Part shown: positions 1 to 9,887 of the stretch, piece by piece
How positions within the stretch are numbered: position 1 is the first letter of the stretch
Layout: each line of letters starts with the position of its first letter
NCBI GenBank assembly: GCA_003215775.1
Contig: QCJW01000005.1
Span: 37,696 to 101,695, forward strand
Source: Prochlorococcus sp. AG-409-G20
Lineage (GTDB): Bacteria; Cyanobacteriota; Cyanobacteriia; PCC-6307; Cyanobiaceae
Length of the DNA: 64,000 nt
Reading direction: 5' to 3'
Program-made: the position numbers and the translations under genes
Notes under the pieces: generated by a model
Seen by the model: the letters and a program-made list of their open reading frames with translations, nothing else
The model's database searches: none
Told to the model about the DNA's origin: nothing

Positions 1-7
1 CTGTTAC

Positions 8-1759
8 ATGGAAAATGATTTTCAAACAAAGATAACAAATGTATTAGTTGTCGGAAGTGGAGGAGCTGGCTTGAGAGCTGCAATAGAAGTTTGTTTGTCT
101 GGCCTTTCTGTAATAGTTTTAGGAAAAAGAACAGTAAATGATGTTCATACTTCACTTGCAGCAGGAGGAGTTAACGCAGCGTTTGCTAATATAGATATAC
201 AGGACTCATGGCAGCAACATTATGCAGATACCTACATTGAAGGCTATGGAATCGGTGATCCAAAGACCATTGAAATTATGTGTAAGGAAGCTCCATTTCT
301 AGTCAATGAAATTGATAAATGGGGAGCAAACTTCGAGAAACTTGATAATGGAATGATAGATCAGAGATTCTTTGGAGCTCATACATATAGACGTACTTGC
401 TATTGTGGTGACTCTACAGGCAAATCTATATTAGATGCATTACTATCTAAGTCTAAATCTTTGCAAATACCAATAAATGATTCTCAATATGTAACAGAGA
501 TATTAATTCAAAATAACAGATGTTTTGGAGCCTTTTCATTTGATATATATAATGGAAAAAAAACACTTTATCTTGCAGATTCCGTTATTCTTGCTACCGG
601 AGGAAATACAAGAATCTGGAGAAGGAGTTCATCTAGAAAAGATGAAAACAATGGAGATGGTATAAGACTTGCATTGAAGGCCGGATGTAAGTTAACTGAT
701 ATGGAAATGGTTCAATTTCATCCTACTGGAATGCTTTCCCCAGAAGAGATTGCAGGAACTTTGGTAACAGAAGCTGTTAGAGGTGAAGGAGGTCGATTGT
801 TTAATATAAGAGGAGAAAGGTTTATGGTTAATTATGACCCTGAAAGAATGGAGCTATCAACTAGGGATAGAGTTGCACTTGCAAACTATACTGAAATAAT
901 GAATGGCAGAGGAACCTCTAATGGAGGAGTTCTACTAGATATATCACATATAAACAAAGATTTGATTTTAAAGAAATTACCAACAATTTATAGACAATTT
1001 ATCGAGTATCAAATGTTAGACATAACGAAGGAACCTATGGAGGTTGCTCCAACAGCTCATTATTCAATGGGAGGAGTACTTGTTACTCCTGAAGATCATC
1101 AAACAGGAGTTATAGGTTTATATGCATGTGGAGAAGTTGCTGGAGGTTTGCATGGAGCAAATCGTTTGGGAGGAAACTCTCTCGCTGAGATCTTAATATT
1201 TGGAAGAAGAGCTGGAATTTCAGCTTCAAATTACTCCAAGCAATTATCAACTCATATAAGAGCTTCTTCAGTAATAGATGTTGCTAATAAGAAAGTTAAT
1301 CATTTTATAAAAGACGGTAAAGAGATTGGCAGGAAATTAGAAAATGAAATTCAGAATTTAATGTGGAATTTTTGTGGAGTTTTGAGAAATAAAGATAATT
1401 TAGAAAGAGGATTACAAGACTTAAATGCAATAAAGAAACGGTTTAAAAATCTTGATGTAAGAGTTGGCTATAATGATTATAAAGATTTAGTAGTTGCTTT
1501 TAATTTAGAATCGTCAATTTACTCTGCTGAAGCCACAATACGCTCGGCTATGGCTAGGTTGGAAAGCCGCGGTTCACATCAACGAGATGATTATCCAGAG
1601 ATTAATAATTTTAAGAAATTTAATTATCATATCAGCTTACAAGAATATGATCAATTTAGAATAGAAGAAATAGAAACATTGGAGTTATCTGAAGAGCTTG
1701 AGCACATAGTTAATTCTACTAATAAAATAAAATCTTTCAAAGGCAAATTATTGGAGTAA
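8..1759 (+). CDS. FAD-dependent succinate dehydrogenase/fumarate reductase flavoprotein subunit (SdhA/FrdA-like)
   Basis: N-terminal dinucleotide-binding motif VVGSGGAGLRAA; VHTSLAAGGVNAA resembling the covalent-FAD His motif; HPTGMLSPEEIAGTLVTEAVRGEGG; C-terminal GEVAGGLHGANRLGGNSLAE. Confidence 0.85.
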   Translation: MENDFQTKITNVLVVGSGGAGLRAAIEVCLSGLSVIVLGKRTVNDVHTSLAAGGVNAAFANIDIQDSWQQHYADTYIEGYGIGDPKTIEIMCKEAPFLVNEIDKWGANFEKLDNGMIDQRFFGAHTYRRTCYCGDSTGKSILDALLSKSKSLQIPINDSQYVTEILIQNNRCFGAFSFDIYNGKKTLYLADSVILATGGNTRIWRRSSSRKDENNGDGIRLALKAGCKLTDMEMVQFHPTGMLSPEEIAGTLVTEAVRGEGGRLFNIRGERFMVNYDPERMELSTRDRVALANYTEIMNGRGTSNGGVLLDISHINKDLILKKLPTIYRQFIEYQMLDITKEPMEVAPTAHYSMGGVLVTPEDHQTGVIGLYACGEVAGGLHGANRLGGNSLAEILIFGRRAGISASNYSKQLSTHIRASSVIDVANKKVNHFIKDGKEIGRKLENEIQNLMWNFCGVLRNKDNLERGLQDLNAIKKRFKNLDVRVGYNDYKDLVVAFNLESSIYSAEATIRSAMARLESRGSHQRDDYPEINNFKKFNYHISLQEYDQFRIEEIETLELSEELEHIVNSTNKIKSFKGKLLE

Positions 1760-1883
1760 CCATTAACATGAATACTTAGCTAAATAGAGATATATTCTAT
1801 ATAATAAAAAATTAAAGCTTATTGATTTATTTGACTTTTCTTATTGGGAACCTTCTAGAATGAGACAGATTCATAATCTTTAA

Positions 1884-2705
1884 TTGTCACGTCTCAAGAG
1901 GTTCATTCATACATGTGATAACTCATTGCCTCTTATAATGAGTTTTTCTACTAGAAGATCAGGTTCAACTAAATTATTTAATTTATTTAGGGCATCAGCT
2001 GATTTGATTGATTTAAAAAGATATGAATTAAAAACTCATCCATATAGCTATTCAATTAATGACATCGATTTATCTGGAATTAGTAAAAAGATTATTGTTC
2101 TTATATCCCAACGAGAATTAATATCACAGGCTTATTCATTTGACAGAGTTATAAATAATGAAGGTTACGAGGGAAAACTATCTAGTAGTTATATTAAATC
2201 AATTAGTGAGGTCTTGAAAGAAAGAAAAGCTGAGTTGGAAATTCTCAAGAAAACTATGATAGGTAAAATTAATGTATTTTATACAAATTACAAATATATA
2301 ACTACAAAAGAAGTTGCTGAACAGCTTCAGACATGCTTAATGTTTATAGGAAAATGTTTTGACCTGACAATAAGTAAGCAACAAATTTGTAACTTATTAA
2401 GTGGAGAATCAATAGTACAGAATCTAATTATAAAATATGGCTTAACTAAGGAAAGTGCATGCAATATTCAACAAAGATTAAATAATGATTTCTCTTTACG
2501 AGACAATTATACGCAGCTTCATGGTAATCATATTGATTTGATAAAAGATAGTGAAAAGAATCGTCTAAATAATATTTATAAACAAAACTATTTTGATATC
2601 TATTCAAGGGAGATAGATAAAAGATACAATCAATTTACATTGGATCTCCTTAGAGGAAGATTAGATGACCTGTCTATATCGAACCTCGAAACTAGGCTTT
2701 TATGA
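1884..2705 (+). CDS. Putative sulfotransferase-like protein
   Basis: N-terminal STRRSGSTKLFNLFRA resembles a PAPS-binding loop; TTG start in track, internal ATG at about 1938 would put the loop at the N-terminus; the rest is divergent. Confidence 0.45.
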   Translation: MSRLKRFIHTCDNSLPLIMSFSTRRSGSTKLFNLFRASADLIDLKRYELKTHPYSYSINDIDLSGISKKIIVLISQRELISQAYSFDRVINNEGYEGKLSSSYIKSISEVLKERKAELEILKKTMIGKINVFYTNYKYITTKEVAEQLQTCLMFIGKCFDLTISKQQICNLLSGESIVQNLIIKYGLTKESACNIQQRLNNDFSLRDNYTQLHGNHIDLIKDSEKNRLNNIYKQNYFDIYSREIDKRYNQFTLDLLRGRLDDLSISNLETRLL

Positions 2706-2786
2706 TCTTATTATCCTTCAAATTAATCGGATAATAATAAATTTCTTAATAATTTTGCAAATTCAGCCCCTCCTTTCCTAATCTTT

Positions 2787-3041
2787 ATGAAATACATTTT
2801 CTTTATGTCAAAAAACAAGAAATCGAAGAAGTGTTCAACCTCTAAAAGGATACTTTGGTACATCTTAAGTTCTGCTAGCCTGGCTTCAAGGTTTCTGACA
2901 GCAATAGCTCTAATAGTAATTGCTATCAAAATGCATCCTTTAAAATATCAGGCAAGCTATTTTAATGATTGTGTTGAAGAAGTAATTAGAAAGGGACAGT
3001 CAAAGAACACTGCTGTGAATTACTGTAATGGAGGTAATTGA
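2787..3041 (+). CDS. Small hypothetical protein with one hydrophobic segment and Cys-containing C-terminus (CVEEVIRKGQSKNTAVNYCNGG)
   Basis: 84 aa ORF; TM-like stretch then a C-x(n)-YCNGG tail; overlaps an antisense ORF with no recognisable features. Confidence 0.45.
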   Translation: MKYIFFMSKNKKSKKCSTSKRILWYILSSASLASRFLTAIALIVIAIKMHPLKYQASYFNDCVEEVIRKGQSKNTAVNYCNGGN

Positions 3042-3166
3042 GACAGATTATCAGCGTCTAGTTATTTAGATGAAATTCTAATAATAGTTAAACATTATAC
3101 TAAATAATTATAAATTTATTTTATTTTTTCACCAAATATTTTTAGTATAGATTATATGTTTAATAA

Positions 3167-3601
3167 TTACTCAATAGAATCTATTATTCCTTCAGTTATA
3201 TATCTTGCCATCTGCATTAGATTCTTATCAATTTCTCTTTTTGTTGTATTCCATCTTTTTGAAATTATATCTGAGAGTCCTTCTTCCTTTGCATAATTTA
3301 GCATAGCGTTTGCTAAGAATGGAGGAAGTTCAGCCTTTTTATCTTCTGCCATTTCCTTCCATTCTTCCTTACTAATATTACCTATGGCTTCAATATTGTC
3401 GTGTTCAGAATATTCATATAGTTTCATTATTCCTATATAAATAAATTTTTCCCCTAGTTGATGAAGGGCACTTTCAGAGTGTTCTGAATCTTTATATGCT
3501 ATAAGAATTTCTTCTAGTTCTACTTTTTTTTCTCCTTCTCCTTCTTTGACAGCATTTAGCAGTTTGTAAAATTTGCTGAATTCAACTGGTTTCGTATTCA
3601 T
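3167..3601 (-). CDS. Hypothetical protein, paralogue of 3772..4221
   Basis: 144 aa ORF; shares KPxEFSKFYxLxxxVK at the N-terminus and YxxEGIIDxI at the C-terminus with its neighbour. Confidence 0.7.
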   Translation of the reverse strand: MNTKPVEFSKFYKLLNAVKEGEGEKKVELEEILIAYKDSEHSESALHQLGEKFIYIGIMKLYEYSEHDNIEAIGNISKEEWKEMAEDKKAELPPFLANAMLNYAKEEGLSDIISKRWNTTKREIDKNLMQMARYITEGIIDSIE

Positions 3602-3771
3602 GGCATTGAAATTTATTTTAGGATAGGCAGATTTTGTATTCTTTACAACATAATCTTAATTGATTTCATCTATTTCCTATTTAATGATAGCTTTCTAACA
3701 TGCAGTTTGATACTCTCTTTAAAGTAATTATTGCAGCCTGTGATTCTCTTTGATTTATAAAGTTATGACCC

Positions 3772-4221
3772 TCATTTTATAATATCAATTATGCCCTCGT
3801 TAACATAATCAATTAGGTTCTCAAGATTATTTTCTAACTCTTCCTTTTCTACATTCCATTTGCTACATAGATTAGCTAGTAGGTCTTTGTTGTTTACATG
3901 TGATTTCATTATGCTTGCAAGGTAGTCTTCTAAGCTTTCTCCGGTCCTTATTTTCAAATAGTCCCAGACATCTCTCTTTAATCTACAAATCAATTCTATT
4001 TCTTTAAGTCCTGTGTATTCATTTACACCTCTTAAGCTAACTGTGCATAGAATTTTCCCTAGCTCTTCGTATGGAGTTTCACTATCTAGACCAATCTTAT
4101 AATCTTCAATGAGTGAGGTTAAGACTTCTTTCTTAGATAAATCTCCTCTCTTGACTTCTTTAACTAATTGATAAAACTTGCTGAACTCTATTGGTTTAGG
4201 CATGCAAAATCTCCTATCCAC
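3772..4221 (-). CDS. Hypothetical protein, paralogue of 3167..3601
   Basis: 149 aa ORF; same N- and C-terminal motifs as the downstream ORF; probable start at the internal Met (MPKPIEFSKF). Confidence 0.7.
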   Translation of the reverse strand: MDRRFCMPKPIEFSKFYQLVKEVKRGDLSKKEVLTSLIEDYKIGLDSETPYEELGKILCTVSLRGVNEYTGLKEIELICRLKRDVWDYLKIRTGESLEDYLASIMKSHVNNKDLLANLCSKWNVEKEELENNLENLIDYVNEGIIDIIK

Positions 4222-4553
4222 ATGATAATGATACCTGATTATTTGCAGAAGTTGATCTTTAGTGAACTTTTTTACATTTAATCTCAGCTGTGGTTTTATT
4301 TATGATCAATTAAGATACTTGCTCTCACTCTTTGCATCAGTAGTAAAGCTTTGAAATAAAGTACTTACTTATTTACTCTATTCTTTGATAATATATAGTG
4401 TATTCTAAGAAACACTTGTTATGGATTAATGTGAATTCCCTTCTGCTCTCTAATTTGAAGTTGTTTTCATTGAAAACTGATTGTTTTTAACAGTTTCACC
4501 TCTTAGGTAATTATTGGTAATTCTTTGTTGGACTTTAAGTTTTTCTTTAACCA

Positions 4554-5192
4554 ATGCATACGAGTAAAAGTTCTTTAAGTAGGTCAGTAAAGAGATTGGG
4601 TGATCTCCTTTTTTCGGTATTGGTAATAATACTGGGACTGCCATTGTTCGTGATTCTTGCTTTACTGGTCAAATTCAGTTCACCAGGGCCTATATTTTAT
4701 GTTCAAGAAAGAATTGGTAAAGATTACTCTAGATTTGGTTGTATAAAATTCCGAACAATGAGAGCCGATGCAGATGATGCTCTTCTGAATGTACTTGCTG
4801 ACTCTCCTTCTATGCGCAAAGAGTTTGAGAGAGATTTTAAACTCAAGAAGGATCCAAGAATAACATTTATTGGACGTATACTTCGTAGGTCAAGTCTTGA
4901 TGAACTACCACAATTTTTCAATGTCCTCCTAGGTCAAATGAGTGTAGTAGGTCCACGACCTATTGTAGATAAAGAACTAATACGATATGGAACATTAATG
5001 GATGAGGTGGTTAAAGTCAGACCCGGTTTGACAGGTTTATGGCAGGTAAGTGGTCGAAATAACTTAAGTTATGAGAAGAGAGTAGAACTTGATTTGTTCT
5101 ATGCAAATGGTCGCTCTTTTTTAATGGATTTAAATATTATATTTCGTACATTTGGAGTTTTATTTCTTCCTAGAGATAGAGGTGCATATTGA
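4554..5192 (+). CDS. Sugar transferase (bacterial undecaprenyl-phosphate glycosylphosphotransferase family)
   Basis: KRLGDLLFSVLVIILGLPLFVILALLVKFSSPGPIFYVQERIG, KFRTM, LDELPQFFNVLLGQMSVVGPRP, VRPGLTGLWQVSGR. Confidence 0.93.
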   Translation: MHTSKSSLSRSVKRLGDLLFSVLVIILGLPLFVILALLVKFSSPGPIFYVQERIGKDYSRFGCIKFRTMRADADDALLNVLADSPSMRKEFERDFKLKKDPRITFIGRILRRSSLDELPQFFNVLLGQMSVVGPRPIVDKELIRYGTLMDEVVKVRPGLTGLWQVSGRNNLSYEKRVELDLFYANGRSFLMDLNIIFRTFGVLFLPRDRGAY

Positions 5193-6191
5193 TTAAATTA
5201 ATATTCCAATGATTCCTATTGTGAACGTCCAAAGAATTTGAAGTCTTAAGCTAAGATTTAAGATTTCTTTGACTGATTTGTTAGATGCTATAGATAATTT
5301 CTTTCCAAGGATTGGTTTGTTTACTATCTTATTTCCATATTTATTTTGGCCACCCATCTGTACATTGGCGCAATAAGCAAATGCAGCTTCTGAATATCCC
5401 GAGTTGGGTGATTCATCAAACCTTCCATCTCTCAATGTATTTAAAACTATTTGATAGTAGTTTTTGATATTGCTGCTAACTATAGGTAATGTCAATATTA
5501 CTATTCTGCAAGGAAGCCAAGTTAAAATATCATCTGCTTTTGCACCTGCAGTTCCTAACCATTTAAGTTGTCCTGTTTTGTATCCAATCATTGAATCTAT
5601 AGTGCTAATTGATTTGAAAATCCATGTAAAACATAGAGGACCTGGTAAGTATGGGAAAGAATTCCAAACAATTGCACCTATTGTCATCCAGAAAAGGGGT
5701 GCGTAGATTCCATCTACCGCATTTTCACTGCCCGTCTCAGCTAGGGCTCTGAAGATTTCATGTTGCTCTAAATCAGAAACATCACGACCTACAATTAGTT
5801 CGAGTTTTTTTCTGGCTTCTATTATCTTAGAATCTTTCATACTTCTCAGTGTATCTTTAATCCGTAGCCTTAAACTTCCTGCTGCAAGAGAACTTGTAAG
5901 TCCAGTTAATAACAGTAAATTACCAATAGAGCTAAATAGAATAGAGTCAGATCTTGCTACTTTCTCGATAATCATCCCTACACATAGGCTGCAAAGAGAT
6001 ATGAATACTGTTATGAAAATTCCCCATATTCTTAGTAATTTCTTGTTGTCTTTAGATAAATATTCAGCTAACTCTCTTAGCTTACCTATCATTGCTCCAA
6101 TTACTTCTACTGGATGAAGCAACCTAGTTGGATCACCAATCCAAAGGTCTAGAAGTACTGAAGCAATTATTAGTGAGAATGAAAAATTCAG
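5193..6191 (-). CDS. cobD: Adenosylcobinamide-phosphate synthase CobD/CbiB; N-terminus extended beyond the track ORF (5193..6122)
   Basis: [44 protein letters not shown]; in-frame upstream sequence reads [29 protein letters not shown], matching the usual CobD N-terminus. Confidence 0.85.
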   Translation of the reverse strand: MNFSFSLIIASVLLDLWIGDPTRLLHPVEVIGAMIGKLRELAEYLSKDNKKLLRIWGIFITVFISLCSLCVGMIIEKVARSDSILFSSIGNLLLLTGLTSSLAAGSLRLRIKDTLRSMKDSKIIEARKKLELIVGRDVSDLEQHEIFRALAETGSENAVDGIYAPLFWMTIGAIVWNSFPYLPGPLCFTWIFKSISTIDSMIGYKTGQLKWLGTAGAKADDILTWLPCRIVILTLPIVSSNIKNYYQIVLNTLRDGRFDESPNSGYSEAAFAYCANVQMGGQNKYGNKIVNKPILGKKLSIASNKSVKEILNLSLRLQILWTFTIGIIGILI

Positions 6192-7183
6192 TTTGTCTTA
6201 AGCCAACTAAACATTGATCGCAGACTCTTCCCTACTTTTTCAATAGGGAGGGATGCATCTCTATCTCTACATTTTTTCATTTCAGGTTTTCCTGCTTCAC
6301 ATTCAGCGACAAAGTTATTTGCAAAAGTACCATCTTGAATATCGCTAAGAATTTTCCTCATTTCAGCTTTTGTATCAGAAGTGATCAGTCTTGGGCCACT
6401 TACATAGTCACCATATTCGGCTGTATTCGATATTGAATCACGCATAGCAGTTAATCCTCCTTTGACCATTAGATCAACAATCAATTTAACTTCGTGGAGG
6501 CATTCGAAATAAGCCAGTTCTGGTTGGTATCCAGCATCTACAAGAGTTTCAAAACCTGCTTTTACGAGTTCTGATAGGCCTCCGCATAGAACTGCCTGCT
6601 CTCCAAATAAGTCTGTTTCAGTTTCTTCTTTGAAATTTGTTTCCAGTATTCCAGCGCGAGTACCGCCTATCCCTTTGGCGTATGCCATTGCAAGTTTTCT
6701 GGCTTGCCCAGAAGAATCTTGTTCAATTGCAAATAGAGCAGGGACACCCTGACCATTTTGGTACTCCCATCGAACAGTGTGGCCTGGTCCCTTAGGAGCA
6801 ATCATTACAACATCAACGAATGCAGGTGGTTTGATCAGTCCAAAGCGAATATTGAAACCATGGGCAAAACTTAGTACTTTGCCAGGAGATAAATGTTGAG
6901 CAATCTCTCTTTCATAAACATCTTTTTGAAATTCATCTGGCAATAAAACCATTATCCAGTCAGCTTTTGCAGATGCATTGGCAACATTCAAGACCTCTAG
7001 GCCATCTTTAGAGGCTTTGTCTGCTGAGCGACTTCCTTCATAAAGTCCAACTACAACATCTATCCCACTGTCTTTGAGATTCAGAGCATGAGCATGGCCT
7101 TGGGAGCCATAGCCAATGATTGCAACTGTTTTATCTTGGAGAAGGCTGAGATCAGCATCAGAATCGTAGAAAAGCTGGGCCAT
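6188..7183 (-). CDS. ilvC: Ketol-acid reductoisomerase
   Basis: [50 protein letters not shown]. Confidence 0.98.
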   Translation of the reverse strand: MAQLFYDSDADLSLLQDKTVAIIGYGSQGHAHALNLKDSGIDVVVGLYEGSRSADKASKDGLEVLNVANASAKADWIMVLLPDEFQKDVYEREIAQHLSPGKVLSFAHGFNIRFGLIKPPAFVDVVMIAPKGPGHTVRWEYQNGQGVPALFAIEQDSSGQARKLAMAYAKGIGGTRAGILETNFKEETETDLFGEQAVLCGGLSELVKAGFETLVDAGYQPELAYFECLHEVKLIVDLMVKGGLTAMRDSISNTAEYGDYVSGPRLITSDTKAEMRKILSDIQDGTFANNFVAECEAGKPEMKKCRDRDASLPIEKVGKSLRSMFSWLKTN

Positions 7184-7291
7184 TCGTTTTTGTATTTCGA
7201 TGCATGGATAGCGCTGAGCTTAAGCAATAGAGGTATCTCAAGTAGTAGTTTTTTCTAATTCATTTAAATCTGCAAATTATCTCCATTAGGA

Positions 7292-7894
7292 TTAGGCCTC
7301 ATTTGGATGTGCGATAACCCTATCTATCAGGCCATAATCTTTTGCCTCTAAAGCACTTAGAAAGTAGTCACGGTCGGTATCTTTCTCAATTTTCTCAAAT
7401 GTCTGTCCTGTCATTTCTGCCATTGATTGATTAAGCATGTCTTTAATTCTTAGGATTTCTTTTGCTTCGATCTCAATATCACTTGCTTGCCTTTGAGCGG
7501 TTCCTCCAAGGGGTTGATGAATCATAATTCTGCTATGAGGCAAGGCTAATCTTTTGCCTTTTGAGCCAGCTGTTAGCAAGAAAGCACCCATCGATGCGGC
7601 CAGGCCTACACAAATGGTTACTACATCGCTTTTTACATATTTCATAGTGTCATAGATAGCTAGACCAGCCGTTACAGATCCTCCTGGACTATTTATGTAG
7701 AGATATATTGGTTTTGTGCTGTCTTCGGAGTCTAGGTAGAGCATTTGGGCAACAAGGTTATTTGCAACTCCATCATTTACTTCTTGGCCTAAGAAAAGAA
7801 TCCTCTCTGCACCAAGTCTTGTGTAAATATCTACCCAACGTTCTAATTGACTGCCAGGGAGGCGATACGGGACACTTGGAGTTCCAATTGGCAT
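7292..7894 (-). CDS. clpP: ATP-dependent Clp protease proteolytic subunit (catalytic ClpP)
   Basis: [19 protein letters not shown]; catalytic Ser in [11 protein letters not shown]; His in [10 protein letters not shown]. Confidence 0.95.
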   Translation of the reverse strand: MPIGTPSVPYRLPGSQLERWVDIYTRLGAERILFLGQEVNDGVANNLVAQMLYLDSEDSTKPIYLYINSPGGSVTAGLAIYDTMKYVKSDVVTICVGLAASMGAFLLTAGSKGKRLALPHSRIMIHQPLGGTAQRQASDIEIEAKEILRIKDMLNQSMAEMTGQTFEKIEKDTDRDYFLSALEAKDYGLIDRVIAHPNEA

Positions 7895-7968
7895 GGCTGA
7901 GATTTAATATAGAAGTAAACAGGGAAGGTTTAAAAAGAAAATAAAGTGTTTATTGCATTTGTTTTGTA

Positions 7969-8637
7969 TTAAATCGGGGGTTGATTCGGTAACTCTTTTC
8001 GACTATTTAGAACACGGTCTATTATTCCATACTCTAATGCTTCTTGAGGATTTAAATAACTCATTCGATCTGAGTCTCTTGATAATTGATCTATAGTTTT
8101 ACCAGTATTCTGAGCAAGTATTTCAAGCATTGCATGTTTGTTATGAATTACTTCATTTGCTCTAATTTGTATATCAGTAGCTTGACCTCTTGCACCACTT
8201 CTGGGTTGATGAAGAACAATTGAAGCATGTGGCAAAGCAGCTCTTTGACCTTTTGTTCCTGCAGATAGTATTACTGCTGCTGTTCCCATAGCTTGTCCAA
8301 TACAAATTGTGTGAACAGGTGGTTTGATATAACTAAGGGTATCGCAAATTGCGAAAGCTTCTGTTTCAAAACCAATAGCGTCTCCTGTATACCAACTAGT
8401 TCCTGTTGAGTTTATATAGAAATAAATTGGTTTTTCAGCGTTGTCAAACTCTAAATAAAGTAATTGAGCAATGATCAGTTCAGTTACATCTACACCTAAT
8501 TGGCGTTTTGCATCATCATCTGAAAATAATGGCAGGCCTAAGTAAACAATTCTCTCTTTGAGAAGTAATGAAGGGAGATCTGGTGGCGGAGTCCTCATTA
8601 CGGACGAATCGCTGTAGTAAGGCGCTGAAACCGTCAT
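7969..8637 (-). CDS. clpR: ClpP-like subunit lacking the nucleophile Ser (ClpR)
   Basis: ClpP fold motifs, but the active-site region reads CIGQAMGTAAVIL with no Ser at the ASMG position. Confidence 0.88.
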   Translation of the reverse strand: MTVSAPYYSDSSVMRTPPPDLPSLLLKERIVYLGLPLFSDDDAKRQLGVDVTELIIAQLLYLEFDNAEKPIYFYINSTGTSWYTGDAIGFETEAFAICDTLSYIKPPVHTICIGQAMGTAAVILSAGTKGQRAALPHASIVLHQPRSGARGQATDIQIRANEVIHNKHAMLEILAQNTGKTIDQLSRDSDRMSYLNPQEALEYGIIDRVLNSRKELPNQPPI

Positions 8638-8710
8638 ATGCGATAAATCTATTTCTTCAGTTGGAGCCTAGCGGGGGGAATTCACTTATAGGTGAGTTTG
8701 TTTTGTTCGG

Positions 8711-9790
8711 CTAGTTAAGTGGAAGGTTTTTCTCAAGTCGACCAAAGATCATTCTTCCAGTAGGCGTTTGAAGTGCACCTGTTACGACAATTGCTTTTTT
8801 CTGACCTATGGAATCATTGCCATCCTCTATTACAACCATCGTGCCATCCTCTAGATATCCAATACCTTGATTATTTTCTTTGCCTTGCCTAACGATTTTC
8901 AGAGTAAGTTTTTCTCCGGGCTGAACATCCGGCCTTAGGGCTAGTACCAAATCACTTAGATTTAACACCTTAAGTTCCTTGACGTGAGCAATCTCAGATA
9001 AATTAAAGTCTGTGGTTATAAGTGTTCCTCCAATATCATTAGTTAGCTTTAATAAACATTCATCAGTTCCACCGCCTTCATACTTTGTACTATTTATTAC
9101 TAATCTCCGACCATATGTATCACGCAAGTTTTTAAGCAACTTTAACCCTCTTCTTCCTTTGGTACGCTTTTCGTTATTGCTTGAGTCAGATAATTTGTGT
9201 AATTCATCAATTACTGATTGAGCAACAATTATTTTACCTTCGATTATGCCACATGAAATTAGACCATTAACTCTGCCGTCAATGATTACACTTGTATCCA
9301 GTATCTTTGCAGAGGCAGGAGTTAGTATTCCTTCTGCAACTAATAGAGCTTCCGTACTGTTTGGATTAAAGAGTCTTAATAAAGTGCGTCCATGTGTGTC
9401 AGCAAGGTTAAAGCCAATTAGTCCAAAGAAAAGATTGCTGACAATAGCAGATAAAGGTTTAATAAAAATTATCTTTGGAGGTATTGGTAAAAGTAATACG
9501 GGGGCTAGCAAAAGATTTGCTAATAATAGTCCTGTTATTAACCCAACTGATCTACTGACAAGTAGGTCAGTTGGCATTGTTCGAATTTTGTCGATTAGCT
9601 TTATACGCAACTGTTGTAAGACAATTCCTACAAATAGTCCTAAGAGAGCACCAACTCCAGTAAGGATTAATCTTTTCATTCCTAAGTTCTCTATGCTTCT
9701 CGATAGCGCCATTGGTAAAAACTCTTCACTCAGCCAACCTGTTGTGGCTCCTGCTAAGACAAATAAAAATAATATGAGAGGTCCCACCAT
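8711..9790 (-). CDS. PIN/TRAM domain membrane protein (YacL-like)
   Basis: N-terminal TM segments; PIN domain ILDTSVIIDGRV...LITTDFNLSEIA; C-terminal TRAM-like region GIGYLEDGTMVVIEDG. Confidence 0.85.
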   Translation of the reverse strand: MVGPLILFLFVLAGATTGWLSEEFLPMALSRSIENLGMKRLILTGVGALLGLFVGIVLQQLRIKLIDKIRTMPTDLLVSRSVGLITGLLLANLLLAPVLLLPIPPKIIFIKPLSAIVSNLFFGLIGFNLADTHGRTLLRLFNPNSTEALLVAEGILTPASAKILDTSVIIDGRVNGLISCGIIEGKIIVAQSVIDELHKLSDSSNNEKRTKGRRGLKLLKNLRDTYGRRLVINSTKYEGGGTDECLLKLTNDIGGTLITTDFNLSEIAHVKELKVLNLSDLVLALRPDVQPGEKLTLKIVRQGKENNQGIGYLEDGTMVVIEDGNDSIGQKKAIVVTGALQTPTGRMIFGRLEKNLPLN

Positions 9791-9887
9791 TAGGTCAGAT
9801 TTTGGCTTCCTTTCTGTTATTCAAGCATCATGCTCGATAAAAAAGAATTCCATACATGAAGATTTCCGTACTTTTCTAGATTGATTC

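Noticed and set aside
2723-2929. 68-aa minus-strand ORF overlapping 2787..3041
   Set aside because: Overlaps a more protein-like plus-strand ORF; no motif support.
4450-4644. 64-aa minus-strand ORF overlapping the sugar transferase start
   Set aside because: Antisense to a confident gene start; no homology features.
9246-9884. 212-aa plus-strand ORF opposite the PIN/TRAM gene
   Set aside because: Antisense shadow of a well-supported gene; no recognisable motifs.
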